DNA of 64,000 bases from Siphonodentalium dalli. Its lineage: Eukaryota > Mollusca > Scaphopoda > Gadilida > Siphonodentaliidae. A program made the position numbers and the translations under genes. Below, piece after piece: positions 1 through 13,199 of this stretch (positions within the stretch are counted from its first letter, which is position 1; each line of letters begins with the position of its first letter). A model generated the notes under the pieces. The model did no database searches and had not been told where the DNA came from. It was given only the letters and a program-made list of their open reading frames with translations. The stretch is taken from positions 43,319,549 to 43,383,548 of the forward strand of contig CP136067.1 in assembly GCA_032622095.1 (NCBI GenBank), written 5' to 3'.

Positions 1-3000
1 ATGTGTACGATATGGCAGTGTTCAGTACATGTAGCCGGGGACTTCTCTCAGTATGTGTACGATATGGCAGTGTTCAGTACATGTAGCAGGGGACTTCTCT
101 CAGTATGTGTACGATATGGCAGTGTTCAGTACATGTAGCAGGGGACTTCTCTCAGTATGTGTACGATATGGCAGTGTTCAGTACATGTAGCAGGGGACTT
201 CTCTCAGTACATGTGTACGATATGGCAGTGTTCAGTACATGTAGCAGGGGACTTCTCTCAGTATGTGTACGATATGGCAGTGTTCAGTACATGTAGCAGG
301 GGACTTCTCTCAGTATGTGTACGATATGGCAGTGTTCAGTACATGTAGCAGGGGACTTCTCTCAGTATGTGTACGATATGGCAGTGTTCAGTACATGTAG
401 CAGGGGACTTCTCGTCAGTATGTGTACGATATGGCAGTGTTCAGTACATGTAGCAGGGGACTTCTCTTCAGTATGTGTACGATATGGCAGTGTTCAGTAC
501 ATGTAGCAGGGGACTTCTCTCAGTATGTGTACGATATGGCAGTGTTCAGTACATGTAGCAGGGGACTTCTCTCAGTATGTGTACGATATGGCAGTGTTCA
601 GTACATGTAGCAGGGGACTTCTCTCAGTATATGTGTACGATATGGCAGTGTTCAGTACATGTAGTAGGGGACTTCTCTCAGTATGTGTACGATATGGCAG
701 TGTTTAGTACATGTAGCAGGGGACTTCTCTCAGTATGTGTACGATATGGCAGTGTTCAGTACATGTAGCAGGGGACTTCTCTCAGTATGTGTACGATATG
801 GCAGTGTTCAGTACATGTAGCAGGGGACTTCTCTCAGTACATGTGTACGATATGGCAGTGTTCAGTACATGTAGCAGGGGACTTCTCTCAGTATATGTAC
901 GATATGGCAGTGTTCAGTACATGTAGCAGGGGACTTCTCTCAGTATGTGTACGATATGGCAGTGTTCAGTACATGTAGCAGGGGACTTCTCTCAGTATGT
1001 GTACGATATGGCAGTGTTCAGTACATGTAGCAGGGGACTTCTCTTCAGTATGTGTACGATATGGCAGTGTTCAGTACATGTAGCAGGGGACTTCTCTTCA
1101 GTATGTGTACGATATGGCAGTGTTCAGTACATGTAGCAGGGGACTTCTCTCAGTATGTGTACGATATGGCAGTGTTCAGTACATGTAGCAGGGGACTTCT
1201 CTCAGTATGTGTACGATATGGCAGTGTTCAGTACATGTAGCAGGGGACTTCTCTCAGTATGTGTACGATATGGCAGTGTTCAGTACATGTAGCAGGGGAC
1301 TTCTCTCAGTATGTGTACGATATGGCAGTGTTCAGTACATGTAGCAGGGGACTTCTCTCAGTATGTGTACGATATGGCAGTGTTCAGTACATGTAGCAGG
1401 GGACTTCTCTCAGTATGTGTACGATATGGCAGTGTTCAGTACATGTAGCAGGGGACTACTCTCTGTATATATGTGTACGATATGGCAGTGTTCAGCACAT
1501 GTAGCAGGGGACTTCTCTCAGTATGTGTACGATATGGCAGTGTTCAGTACATGTAGCAGGGGACTTCTCTCAGTATGTGTACGATATGGCAGTGTTCAGT
1601 ACATGTAGCAGGGGACTTCTCTCAGTAAGTGTACGATATGGCAGTGTTCAGTACATGTAGCAGGGGACTTCTCTGTATATGTGTACGATATGGCAGTGTT
1701 CAGTACATGTAGCAGGGGACTACTCTCTGTATATATGTGTACGATATGGCAGTGTTCAGTACATGTAGTAGGGGACTTCTCTCAGTATGTGTACGATATG
1801 GCAGTGTTCAGTACATGTAGCAGGGGACTTCTCTCAGTATGTGTACGATATGGCAGTGTTCAGTACATGTAGTAGGGGACTTCTCTCAGTGTGTGTACGA
1901 TATGGCAGTGTTCAGTACATGTAGCAGGGGACTTCTCTCAGTGTGTGTACGATATGGCAGTGTTCAGTACATGTAGCAGGGGACTTCTCTCAGTATGTGT
2001 ACGATATGGCAGTGTTCAGTACATGTAGCAGGGGACTTCTCTCAGTATGTGTACGATATGGCAGTGTTCAGTACATGTAGCAGGGGACTTCTCTCAGTAT
2101 GTGTACGATATGGCAGTGTTCAGTACATGTAGCAGGGGACTTCTCTCAGTATGTGTACGATATGGCAGTGTTCAGTACATGTAGCAGGGGACTACTCTCT
2201 GTATATATGTGTACGATATTGCAGTGTTCAGTACATGTAGTAGGGGACTTCTCTCAGTGTGTGTACGATATGGCAGTGTTCAGTACATGTAGCAGGGGAC
2301 TTCTCTCAGTATGTGTACGATATGGCAGTGTTCAGTACATGTAGCAGGGGACTTCTCTCAGTATGTGTACGATATGGCAGTGTTCAGTACATGTAGCAGG
2401 GGACTTCTCTCAGTATGTGTACGATATGGCAGTGTTCAGTACATGTAGCAGGGGACTACTCTCTGTATATATGTGTACGATATGGCAGTGTTCAGTACAT
2501 GTAGTAGGGGACTTCTCTCAGTGTGTGTACGATATGGCAGTGTTCAGTACATGTAGCAGGGGACTTCTCTCAGTATGTGTACGATATGGCAGTGTTCAGT
2601 ACATGTAGCAGGGGACTCCTCTCAGTATGTGTACGATATGGCAGTGTTCAGTACATGTAGCAGGGGACTACTCTCAGTATGTGTACGATATGGCAGTGTT
2701 CAGTACATGTAGCAGGGGACTTCTCTCAGGATGTGTACGATATGGCAGTGTTCAGTACATGTAGCAGGGGACTTCTCTCAGTATGTGTACGATATGGCAG
2801 TGTTCAGTACATGTAGCAGGGGACTTCTCTCAGTATGTGTACGATATGGCAGTGTTCAGTACATGTAGCAGGGGACTTCTCTGTATATGTGTACGATATG
2901 GCAGTGTTCAGTACATGTAGCAGGGGACTTCTCTGTATATGTGTACGATATGGCAGTGTTCAGTACATGTAGCAGGGGACTTCTCTCAGTATGTGTACGA

Positions 3001-6000
3001 TATGGCAGTGTTCAGTACATGTAGCAGGGGACTACTCTCTGTATATATGTGTACGATATGGCAGTGTTCAGTACATGTAGCAGGGGAATTCTCTCAGTAT
3101 GTGTACGATATGGCAGTGTTCAGTACATGTAGCAGGGGACTTCTCTCAGTATGTGTACGATATGGCAGTGTTCAGTACATGTAGCAGGGGACTTCTCTGT
3201 ATATGTGTACGATATGGCAGTGTTCAGTACATGTAGCAGGGGACTTCTCTGTATATGTGTACGATATGGCAGTGTTCAGTACATGTAGCAGGGGACTTCT
3301 CTCAGTATGTGTACGATATGGCAGTGTTCAGTACATGTAGCAGGGGACTACTCTCAGTATATATGTGTACGATATGGCAGTGTTCAGTACATGTAGCAGG
3401 GGACTACTCTCTGTATATATGTGTACGATATGGCAGTGTTCAGTACATGTAGCAGGGGACTACTCTCTGTATATATGTGTACGATATGGCAGTGTTCAGT
3501 ACATGTAGCAGGGGACTACTCTCTGTATATATGTGTACGATATGGCAGTGTTCAGTACATGTAGTAGGGGACTTCTCTCAGTATGTGTACGATATGGCAG
3601 TGTTCAGTACATGTAGCAGGGGACTACTCTCTGTATATATGTGTACGATATGGCAGTGTTCAGTACATGTAGTATGGGACTTCTCTCAGCATGTGTACGA
3701 TATGGCAGTGTTCAGTACATGTAGCAGGGGTCTACTCTCTGTATATATGTGTACGATATGGCAGTGTTCAGTACATGTAGCAGGGGACTTCTCTCAGTAT
3801 GTGTACGATATGGCAGTGTTCAGTACATGTAGCAGGGGACTACTCTCTGTATATATGTGTACGATATGGCAGTGTTCAGTACATGTAGCAGGGGACTTCT
3901 CTCAGTATGTGTACGATATGGCAGTGTTCAGTACATGTAGTAGGGGACTTCTCTCAGTATGTGTACGATATGGCAGTGTTCAGTACATGTAGCAGGGGAC
4001 TACTCTCTGTATATATGTGTACGATATGGCAGTGTTCAGTACATGTATCAGGGGACTACTCTCTGTATATATGTGTACGATATGGCAGTGTTCAGTACAT
4101 GTAGTAGGGGACTTCTCTCAGTATGTGTACGATATGGCAGTGTTCAGTACATGTAGCAGGGGACTACTCTCTGTATATATGTGTACGATATGGCAGTGTT
4201 CAGTACATGTAGTAGGGGACTTCTCTCAGTATGTGTACGATATGGCAGTGTTCAGTACATGTAGCAGGGGACTACTCTCTGTATATATGTGTACGATATG
4301 GCAGTGTTCAGTACATGTAGCAGGGGACTTCTCTCAGTATGTGTACGATATGGCAGTGTTCAGTACATGTAGCAGGGGACTTCTCTGTATATGTGTACGA
4401 TATGGCAGTGTTCAGTACATGTAGCAGGGGACTTCTCTCAGTATGTGTACGATATGGCAGTGTTCAGTACATGTAGTAGGGGACTTCTCTCAGTATGTGT
4501 ACGATATGGCAGTGTTCAGTACATGTAGCAGGGGACTTCTCTCAGTATGTGTACGATATGGCAGTGTTCAGTACATGTAGCAGGGGACTTCTCTGTATAT
4601 GTGTACGATATGGCAGTGTTCAGTACATGTAGCAGGGGACTTCTCTCAGTATGTGTACGATATGGCAGTGTTCAGTACATGTAGCAGGGGACTTCTCTCA
4701 GTATGTGTACGATATGGCAGTGTTCAGTACATGTAGCAGGGGACTACTCTCTGTATATATGTGTACGATATGGCAGTGTTCAGTACATGTAGCAGGGGAC
4801 TACTCTCTGTATATATGTGTACGATATGGCAGTGTTCAGTACATGTAGCAGGGGACTTCTCTCTGTATATATGTGTACGATATGGCAGTGTTCAGAACAT
4901 GTAGCAGGGGACTTCTCTCAGTATGTGTACGATATGGCAGTGTTCAGTACATGCAGCAGGGGACTTCTCTCAGTATGTGTACGATATGGCAGTGTTCAGT
5001 ACATGTAGCAGGGGACTTCTCTCAGTATGTGTACGATATGGCAGTGTTCAGTACATGTAGCAGGGGACTTCTCTCTGTATATATGTGTACGATATGGCAG
5101 TGTTCAGTACATGTAGCAGGGGACTTCTCTCAGTATGTGTACGATATGGCAGTGTTCAGTACATGTAGCAGGGGACTTCTCTCTGTATATATGTGTACGA
5201 TATGGCAGTGTTCAGTACATGTAGCAGGGGACTTCTCTCAGTATGTGTACGATATGGCAGTGTTCAGTACATGTAGCAGGGGACTTCTCTCAGTATGTGT
5301 ACGATATGGCAGTGTTCAGTACATGTAGCAGGGGACTTCTCTCTGTATATATGTGTACGATATGGCAGTGTTCAGTACATGTAGCAGGGGACTTCTCTCT
5401 GTATATATGTGTACGATATGGCAGTGTTCAGTACATGTAGTAGGGTACTTCTCTCAGTATGTGTACGATATGGCAGTGTTCAGTACATGTAGTAGGGGAC
5501 TTCTCTCAGTATGTGTACGATATGGCAGTGTTCAGTACATGTAGCAGGGGACTTCTCTCTGTATATATGTGTACGATATGGCAGTGTTCAGTACATGTAG
5601 CAGGGGACTTCTCTCTGTATATATGTGTACGATATGGCAGTGTTCAGTACATGTAGCAGGGGACTTCTCTCTGTATATATGTGTACGATATGGCAGTGTT
5701 CAGTACATGTAGCAGGGGACTTCTCTCAGTATGTGTACGATATGGCAGTGTTCAGTACATGTAGTAGGGGACTTCTCTCAGTATGTGTACGATATGGCAG
5801 TGTTCAGTACATGTAGCAGGGGACTACTCTCTGTATATATGTGTACGATATGGCAGTGTTCAGTACATGTAGCAGGGGACTTCTCTCAGTATGTGTACGA
5901 TATGGCAGTGTTCAGTACATGTAGCAGGGGACTTCTCTCAGTATGTGTACGATATGGCAGTGTTCAGTACATGTAGCAGGGGACTACTCTCAGTATGTGT

Positions 6001-6904
6001 ACGATATGGCAGTGTTCAGTACATGTAGCAGGGGACTTCTCTCAGTATGTGTACGATATGGCAGTGTTCAGTACATGTAGCAGGGGTCTACTCTCTGTAT
6101 ATATGTGTACGATATGGCAGTGTTCAGTACATGTAGCAGGGGACTTCTCTCAGTATGTGTACGATATGGCAGTGTTCAGTACATGTAGCAGGGGACTACT
6201 CTCAGTATGTGTACGATATGGCAGTGTTCAGTACATGTAGCAGGGGTCTACTCTCTGTATATATGTGTACGATATGGCAGTGTTCAGTACATGTAGCAGG
6301 GGACTACTCTCTGTATATATGTGTACGATATGGCAGTGTTCAGTACATGTAGCAGGGGACTTCTCTCAGTATGTGTACGATATGGCAGTGTTCAGTACAT
6401 GTAGTAGGGGACTTCTCTCAGTATGTGTACGATATGGCAGTGTTCAGTACATGTAGCAGGGGACTTCTCTGTATATGTGTACGATATGGCAGTGTTCAGT
6501 ACATGTAGCAGGGGACTTCTCTCAGTATGTGTACGATATGGCAGTGTTCAGTACATGTAGTAGGGGACTTCTCTCAGTATGTGTACGATATGGCAGTGTT
6601 CAGTACATGTAGCAGGGGACTTCTCTCAGTATGTGTACGGTATGGCAGTGTTCAGTACATGTAGCAGGGGACTTCTCTCAGTATGTGTACGATATGGCAG
6701 TGTTCAGTACATGTAGCAGGGGTCTACTCTCTGTATATATGTGTACGATATGGCAGTGTTCAGTACATGTAGCAGGGGACTTCTCTCTGTATATATGTGT
6801 ACGATATGGCAGTGTTCAGTACATGTAGCAGGGGACTACTCTCTGTATATATGTGTACGATATGGCAGTGTTCAGTACATGTAGCAGGGGACTTCTCTCT
6901 GTAT
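1..6904. repeat. Minisatellite with 52-bp and 56-bp units
   Basis: A head-to-tail array of roughly 130 units fills the left end and continues past base 1. The basic unit is 52 bp and contains GTGTACGATATGGCAGTG, AGTACATGTAGC and GGGGACTTCTC. A 56-bp variant ends in ACTACTCTCTGTATAT. Left of about 1.4 kb nearly all units are the 52-bp type. From about 3.4 kb the two types often alternate, giving a 108-bp dimer. Unit identity is very high, so the array is young or homogenised. It ends at a half unit near 6904. Long reading frames inside it come only from the periodicity and are not genes. Confidence 0.97.
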
Positions 6905-7462
6905 TGATGTTTGGGTTGAAGCTTATGGTGATGACGGATTGAGTGCGTTTTGTCGACCAGCAATTTTTCAGACGCCAAGTAAACATTTCCGACATAAATG
7001 TTCATATTCGCCCCTATATATAGCTGGCACCCCACCAGCTTTGGATTGCGGAGATGTCGGGAATGGATTGACCCAGTCAAAGCTGTTCGAGCAAACTTTG
7101 CCCTCACTTCAAATTCACTTCCAATAAAAACAAAATTGGACAACTTGTGCACATATGTGTTTAATAATACGGGATTGATTATTATTCCGGGTAACAGGAA
7201 TGGAACGAGGATCATGAACTTGTTCCGAGTAACAAGTGACTATTCCGGCGAGGTAACAGGAACAGAGATATAAACTCAATATATATATATGACGTAACTA
7301 GGCATTATATCGATCTTTGATATTTCGACGTTCCGTTGTCGCCATCTACGGTATATTAAATTGTATTGCATGGCAGATTATTTTTGTGCATTAAAATGCG
7401 TAAACCGAATCAACCAACCTTATTTCATAACATGATATGAAGCAGTCCACTGATAATGTTGA
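6905..7462. other. Single-copy spacer between two minisatellites
   Basis: About 560 bp of non-repetitive sequence. A minus-strand frame stays open through it and into the array, but it shows no domain I recognise. I searched it for the missing last exon of the PhyH gene, which should lie on this side, and found nothing convincing. A short ATATATATAT run lies near 7280. Confidence 0.5.
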
Positions 7463-9700
7463 TATACGTATGTAAACCTAGTCTATGAAGAGGTGTGTAA
7501 TGTGGACGGTCATGTACGTATGCAGACCTAGTCTATGAAGAGGTGTGTAATGTGGACGGTCATGTACGTATGCAGACCTAGTCTATGAAGAGGTGTGTAA
7601 TGTGGACGGTCATGTACGTATGCAGACCTAGTCTATGAAGAGGTGTGTAATGTGGACGGTCATGTACGTATGCAGACCTAGTCTATGAAGAGGTGTGTAA
7701 TGTGGACGGTCATGTACGTATGCAGACCTAGTCTATGAAGAGGTGTGTAATGTGGACGGTCATGTACGTATGCAGACCTAGTCTATGAAGAGGTGTGTAA
7801 TGTGGACGGTCATGTGCGTATGCAGACCTAGTCTATGAAGAGGTGTGTGATGTGGACGGTCATGTACGTATGCAGACCTAGTCTATGAAGAGGTGTGTAA
7901 TGTGGACGGTCATGTACGTATGTAGACCTAGATTATGAAGAGGTGTGTACTGAGGTTGGTGTACTTATGTAAAACTAGTTTATGAATAGTTGTGTGCTGA
8001 ATGCGGTGATGTACGTACCGGTATGCAAACCTAGTTTATGAAGAGGGTTGTACCGAGGACGGTCGTGTATGTATACATACATAGTTTATATAGAGGTGTG
8101 TATTGATGACGGTGATGTACGTTTATAGACCTAGTTTATGAAGAGGTGTGTGCTGATGGCGGTGATATACGTATGTAAACCTAGTTTATGAAGAGGTGTG
8201 TGCTGATGGCGGTGATATACGTATGTAAACCTAGTTTATGAAGAGGTGTGTGCTGATGGCGGTGATATACGTATGTAAACCTAGTTTATGAAGAGGTGTT
8301 TACTGTTGACGGTCATGTACGTATGTAGACCTAGTTTATGAAGAGGGTTGTACCGAGGACGGTCATGTACGTATATATATAGTTTATATAGAGGTGTGTA
8401 TTGACGACGGTGATGTACGTTTGTAGACCTAGTTTATGAAGAGGTGTGTGCTGATGGCGGTGATATACGTATGTAAACCTAGTTTATGAAGAGGTGTTTA
8501 CTGTTGACGGTCATGTACGTATGTAGACCTAGCTTATGAAGAGGGGTGTACTGAGGACGGTGATGTACGTATGTAAACCTAGTTTATGAAGAGGTGTTTA
8601 CTGTTGACGGTCATGTACGTATGTAGACCTAGCTTATGAAGAGGGGTGTACTGATGGCGGTGATATACGTATGTAAACATAGTTTATGAAGAGGTGTTTA
8701 CTGTTGACGGTCATGTACGTATGTAGACCTAGTTTATGAAGAGGGTTGTACCGAGGACGGTCATGTACGTATATATATAGTTTATATAGAGGTGTGTATT
8801 GACGACGGTGATGTACGTTTGTAGACCTAGTTTATGAAGAGGTGTGTGCTGATGGCGGTGATATACGTATGTAAACCTAGTTTATGAAGAGGTGTTTACT
8901 GTTGACGGTCATGTACGTATGTAGACCTAGCTTATGAAGAGGGGTGTACTGAGGACGGTGATGTACGTATGTAAACCTAGTTTATGAAGAGGTGTTTACT
9001 GTTGACGGTCATGTACGTATGTAGACCTAGCTTATGAAGAGGGGTGTACTGATGGCGGTGATATACGTATGTAAACATAGTTTATGAAGAGGTGTTTACT
9101 GTTGACGGTCATGTACGTATGTAGACCTAGTTTATGAAGAGGGTTGTACCGAGGACGGTCATGTACGTATATATATAGTTTATATAGAGGTGTGTATTGA
9201 CGACGGTGATGTACGTTTGTAGACCTAGTTTATGAAGAGGTGTGTGCTGATGGCGGTGATATACGTATGTAAACCTAGTTTATGAAGAGGTGTTTACTGT
9301 TGACGGTCATGTACGTATGTAGACCTAGCTTATGAAGAGGGGTGTACTGAGGACGGTGATGTACGTATATACAACCTACATTGTGAAGAGGGGTGTACGG
9401 AGGACGGTGACGCACGTATATAGTCATAGTTTATAAAGAGGCTGTGTTAATGACGGTGATGTACATATGTAGACCTAGCTTATAAGTAGGTGTACCGAGG
9501 ATGCTGTACGTATATAAAAATAGTTTATGAAGAGATGTGTATTGTGGACGGTGATGTACGTATACATGTAAACATGCCTTGTGAAGAGGGGTGTACCGAG
9601 GATGGTGATGTACGTATATATATACGTAGTTTATGAAGAGGGTGTACTAATGACGGAGATGTACGTATGTACACCTAGTTTATTAAGAGGGGATTACTCA
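7463..9700. repeat. 50-bp minisatellite, diverged relative of the 60-bp array
   Basis: About 45 units of roughly 50 bp built on GTACGTATG, AGACCTAG and TATGAAGAGGTGTG. The leftmost units (7510-7920) are almost identical. From about 8290 to 9370 the units differ but form a higher-order repeat of 398 bp: the variant GAGGGTTGTACCGAGG recurs at 8343, 8741 and 9139. On the minus strand each unit contains CACCTCTTCATA followed by a GT-rich stretch, which matches the 3' end and donor of the PhyH exon at 12854-13005. The array is therefore probably an older branch of the adjacent 60-bp expansion. Confidence 0.93.
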
Positions 9701-12700
9701 CGCCGGTGATGTACGTATACATGTATATATAAACCTACCTTGTGAAGAGGGGTGTACCGAGGATGGTGGTGTACGTATACATGTATATATAAACCTACCT
9801 TGTGAAGAGGGGATTACTCACGCCGGTGATGTACGTACACATGTATATATAAACCTACCTTGTGAAGAGGGGATTACTCACGCCGGTGATGTACGTACAC
9901 ATGTATATATAAACCTACCTTGTGAAGAGGGGTGTACTGGTGATGGTGGTGTACGTATACATGTATATATAAACCTACCTTGTGAAGAGGGGTGTACTGG
10001 GGATGGTGGTGTACGTATACATGTATATATAAACCTACCTTGTGAAGAGGGGTGTACTGGGATGGTGGTGTACGTATACATGTATATATAAACCTACCTT
10101 GTGAAGAGGGGATTACTCACGCCGATGATGTACGTACACATGTATATATAAACCTACCTTGTGAAGAGGGGTGTACTGGGGATGGTGGTGTACGTATACA
10201 TGTATATATAAACCTACCTTGTGAAGAGGGGTGTACTGGGATGGTGGTGTACGTATACATGTATATATAAACCTACCTTGTGAAGAGGGGTGTACTGGGG
10301 ATGGTGGTGTACGTATACATGTATATATAAACCTACCTTGTGAAGAGGGTGTACTGGGGATGGTGATGTACGTATACATGTATATATAATCCTACCTTGT
10401 GAAGAGGGGTGTACTGGGGATGGTGATTTACGTATACATGTATATATCAACCTACATTGTGAAGAGGGGTGTACTGGGGATGGTGGTGTACGTATTCATG
10501 TATATATAAACCTACCTTGTGAAGAGGGGTGTACTGGGGATGGTGGTGTACGTATACATGTATATATAAACCTACCTTGTGAAGAGGGGTGTACTGGGGA
10601 TGGTGGTGTACGTATACATGTATATATAAACCTACCTTGTGAAGAGGGGTGTACTGGGGATGGTGGTGTACGTATACATGTATATATAAACCTACCTTGT
10701 GAAGAGGGGTGTACTGGGGATGGTGGTGTACGTATACATGTATATATAAACCTACCTTGTGAAGAGGGGTGTACTGGGGATGGTGGTGTACGTATACATG
10801 TATATATAAACCTACCTTGTGAAGAGGGGTGTACTGGGGATGGTGGTGTACGTATACATGTATATATAAACCTACCTTGTGAAGAGGGGTGTACTGGGGA
10901 TGGTGGTGTACGTATACATGTATATATAAACCTACCTTGTGAAGAGGGGATTACTCACGCCGATGATGTACGTACACATGTATATATAAACCTACCTTGT
11001 GAAGAGGGGTGTACTGGGGATGGTGGTGTACGTATACATGTATATATAAACCTACCTTGTGAAGAGGGGTGTACTGGGGATTGTGGTGTACGTATACATG
11101 TATATATAAACCTACCTTGTGAAGAGGGGTGTACTGGGGATGGTGGTGTACGTATACATGTATATATAAACCTACCGTGTGAAGAGGGGTGTACTGGGGA
11201 TGGTGGTGTACGTATACATGTATATATAAACCTACCTTGTGAAGAGGGGTGTACTGGGGATGGTGGTGTACGTATACATGTATATATAAACCTACCTTGT
11301 GAAGAGGGGTGTACTGGGGATGGTGGTGTACGTATACATGTATATATAAACCTACCTTGTGAAGAGGGGTGTACTGGGGATGGTGGTGTACGTATACATG
11401 TATATATAAACCTACCTTGTGAAGAGGGGTGTACTGGGGATGGTGGTGTACGTATACATGTATATATAAACCTACCTTGTGAAGAGGGGTGTACTGGGGA
11501 TGGTGGTGTACGTATACATGTATATATAAACCTACCTTGTGAAGAGGGGTGTACTGGGGATGGTGGTGTACGTATACATGTATATATAAACCTACCTTTG
11601 TGAAGAGGGGTGTACTGGGGATGGTGGTGTACGTATACATGTATATATAAACCTACCTTGTGAAGAGGGGATTACTCACGCCGATGATGTACGTACACAT
11701 GTATATATAAGCCTACCTTGTGAAGAGGGGTGTACTGGGGATGGTGGTGTACGTATACATGTATATATAAACCTACCTTGTGAAGAGGGGTGTACTGGGG
11801 ATGGTGGTGTACGTATACATGTATATATAAACCTACCTTGTGAAGAGGGGTGTACTGGGGATGGTGGTGTACGTATACATGTATATATAAACCTACCTTG
11901 TGAAGAGGGTGTACTGGGGATGGTGATGTACGTATACATGTATATATAAACCTACCTTGTGAAGAGGGGTGTACTGGGGATGGTGATTTACGTATACATG
12001 TATATATCAACCTACATTGTGAAGAGGGGTGTACTGGGGATGGTGGTGTACGTGTTCATGTATATATAAACCTACCTTGTGAAGAGGGGTGTACTGGGGA
12101 TGGTGGTGTACGTATACATGTATATATAAACCTACCTTGTGAAGAGGGGTGTACTGGGGATGGTGGTGTACGTATACATGTATATATAAACCTACCTTGT
12201 GAAGAGGGGTGTACTGGGGATTGTGGTGTACGTATACATTTATATATAAACCTACCTTGTGAAGAGGGGTGTACTGGGGATGGTGGTGTACGTATACATG
12301 TATATAAACCTACCGTGTGAAGAGGGGTGTACTGGGGATGGTGGTGTACGTATACATGTATATATAAACCTACCTTGTGAAGAGGGGTGTACTGGGGATG
12401 GTGGTGTACGTATACATGTATATATAAACCTACCTTGTGAAGAGGGGTGTACTGGGGATGGTGGTGTACGTATACATGTATATATAAACCTACCTTGTGA
12501 AGATGGGTGTACTGGGGATGGTGGTGTACGTATACATGTATATATAAACCTACCTTGTGAAGAGGGGTGTACTGGGGATGGTGGTGTACGTATACATGTA
12601 TATATAAACCTACCTTGTGAAGAGGGGTGTACTGGGGATGGTGGTGTACGTATACATGTATATATAAACCTACCTTGTGAAGAGGGGTGTACTGGGGATG

Positions 12701-12853
12701 GTGGTGTACGTATACATGTATATATAAACCTACCTTGTGAAGAGGGGTGTACTGGGGATGGTGGTGTACGTATACATGTATATATAAACCTACCTTGTGA
12801 AGATGGGTGTACTGGGGATGGTGGTGTACGTATACATGTATATATAAACCTAC
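9701..12853 (-). repeat. 60-bp minisatellite derived from a PhyH exon-intron junction
   Basis: About 52 nearly identical 60-bp units. Read on the minus strand, each unit is 42 nt encoding VYVHHHPQYTPLHK, then GTAGGTTTATATATACAT. The first 42 nt equal the 3' end of the PhyH exon that ends at 12854, and the next bases equal its splice donor and first intron bases. The array therefore grew from the exon edge, and every unit keeps a GTAGGT donor. Because 60 is divisible by 3, frames stay open for up to about 290 codons, but these are by-products. Marker variants (GGATTACTCACGCC at 10948 and 11668; GGTGATTTACG at 10421 and 11981) show later block duplication of 720 and 1,560 bp. Confidence 0.95.
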
Positions 12854-13005
12854 CTTGTGAAGAGGGGTGTACTGGGGATGGTGGTGTACGTAGACAGGAT
12901 TATTGCTCGCTCGGTTGTATGAAGACAAGAATGCCCAGCGCCGGGTTGGACCACTGTTGGCATCGCTCTTGTGAACGATATTACTGTCGAAAAAGAGACA
13001 ATCAC
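12854..13005 (-). CDS. PhyH-family oxygenase, exon with distal His and 2OG-binding Arg
   Basis: A 152-nt exon between acceptor TTATTTCCAG and donor CACAAG|GTAGGT. It starts with two bases completing a Gly codon and ends in phase 0. It encodes DCLFFDSNIVHKSDAN, then GPTRRW, then NNPVYVHHHPQYTPLHK. In PhyH-family Fe(II)/2-oxoglutarate dioxygenases this is the last double-stranded beta-helix segment: GD-x-FF, the distal metal-ligand His (VHKSDAN) and an Arg about ten residues later that binds 2-oxoglutarate. It continues in phase from the exon ending at 13640. The following intron is filled by minisatellites made from this exon's own 3' end. The final exon was not found and may lie left of the window. 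Closest family type is PhyH / L-proline trans-4-hydroxylase-like; the substrate is unknown. Confidence 0.88.
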
Positions 13006-13199
13006 CTGGAAATAACGAATATATGATAATAAACTCATGGCTCCATCCGAATTTATGTTACCTAAAGTAATTTCATGGCACAGACCAAGTTGTGCAGAGT
13101 ATGGTACACATTTTGGTTTTCAGTTGAATTATATTGTACATACTGAGTAACATGACATTGTATTGTGTTTGAACTGAGAAGTGGCACATATATAGAACA

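Noticed and set aside
1-6904. Open frames up to 171 codons (MCTIWQCSVHVAGDFSQY repeats) in the first minisatellite
   Set aside because: They arise from 52/56-bp periodicity, appear in all three forward frames, and lack any start context or non-repetitive portion.
1-6904. Telomeric or subtelomeric end
   Set aside because: No TTAGGG-type repeats; the array simply meets the window edge.
1-12853. CRISPR array or bacterial origin
   Set aside because: There are no spacers between units, and the window has introns and eukaryotic transposons.
9878-12928. Minus- and plus-strand frames of 200-290 codons in the 60-bp array as a repetitive protein gene
   Set aside because: The unit length is divisible by 3, so frames stay open by chance. 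Only the right-most part (12854-12928) is true exon; the rest is intron-derived copy.
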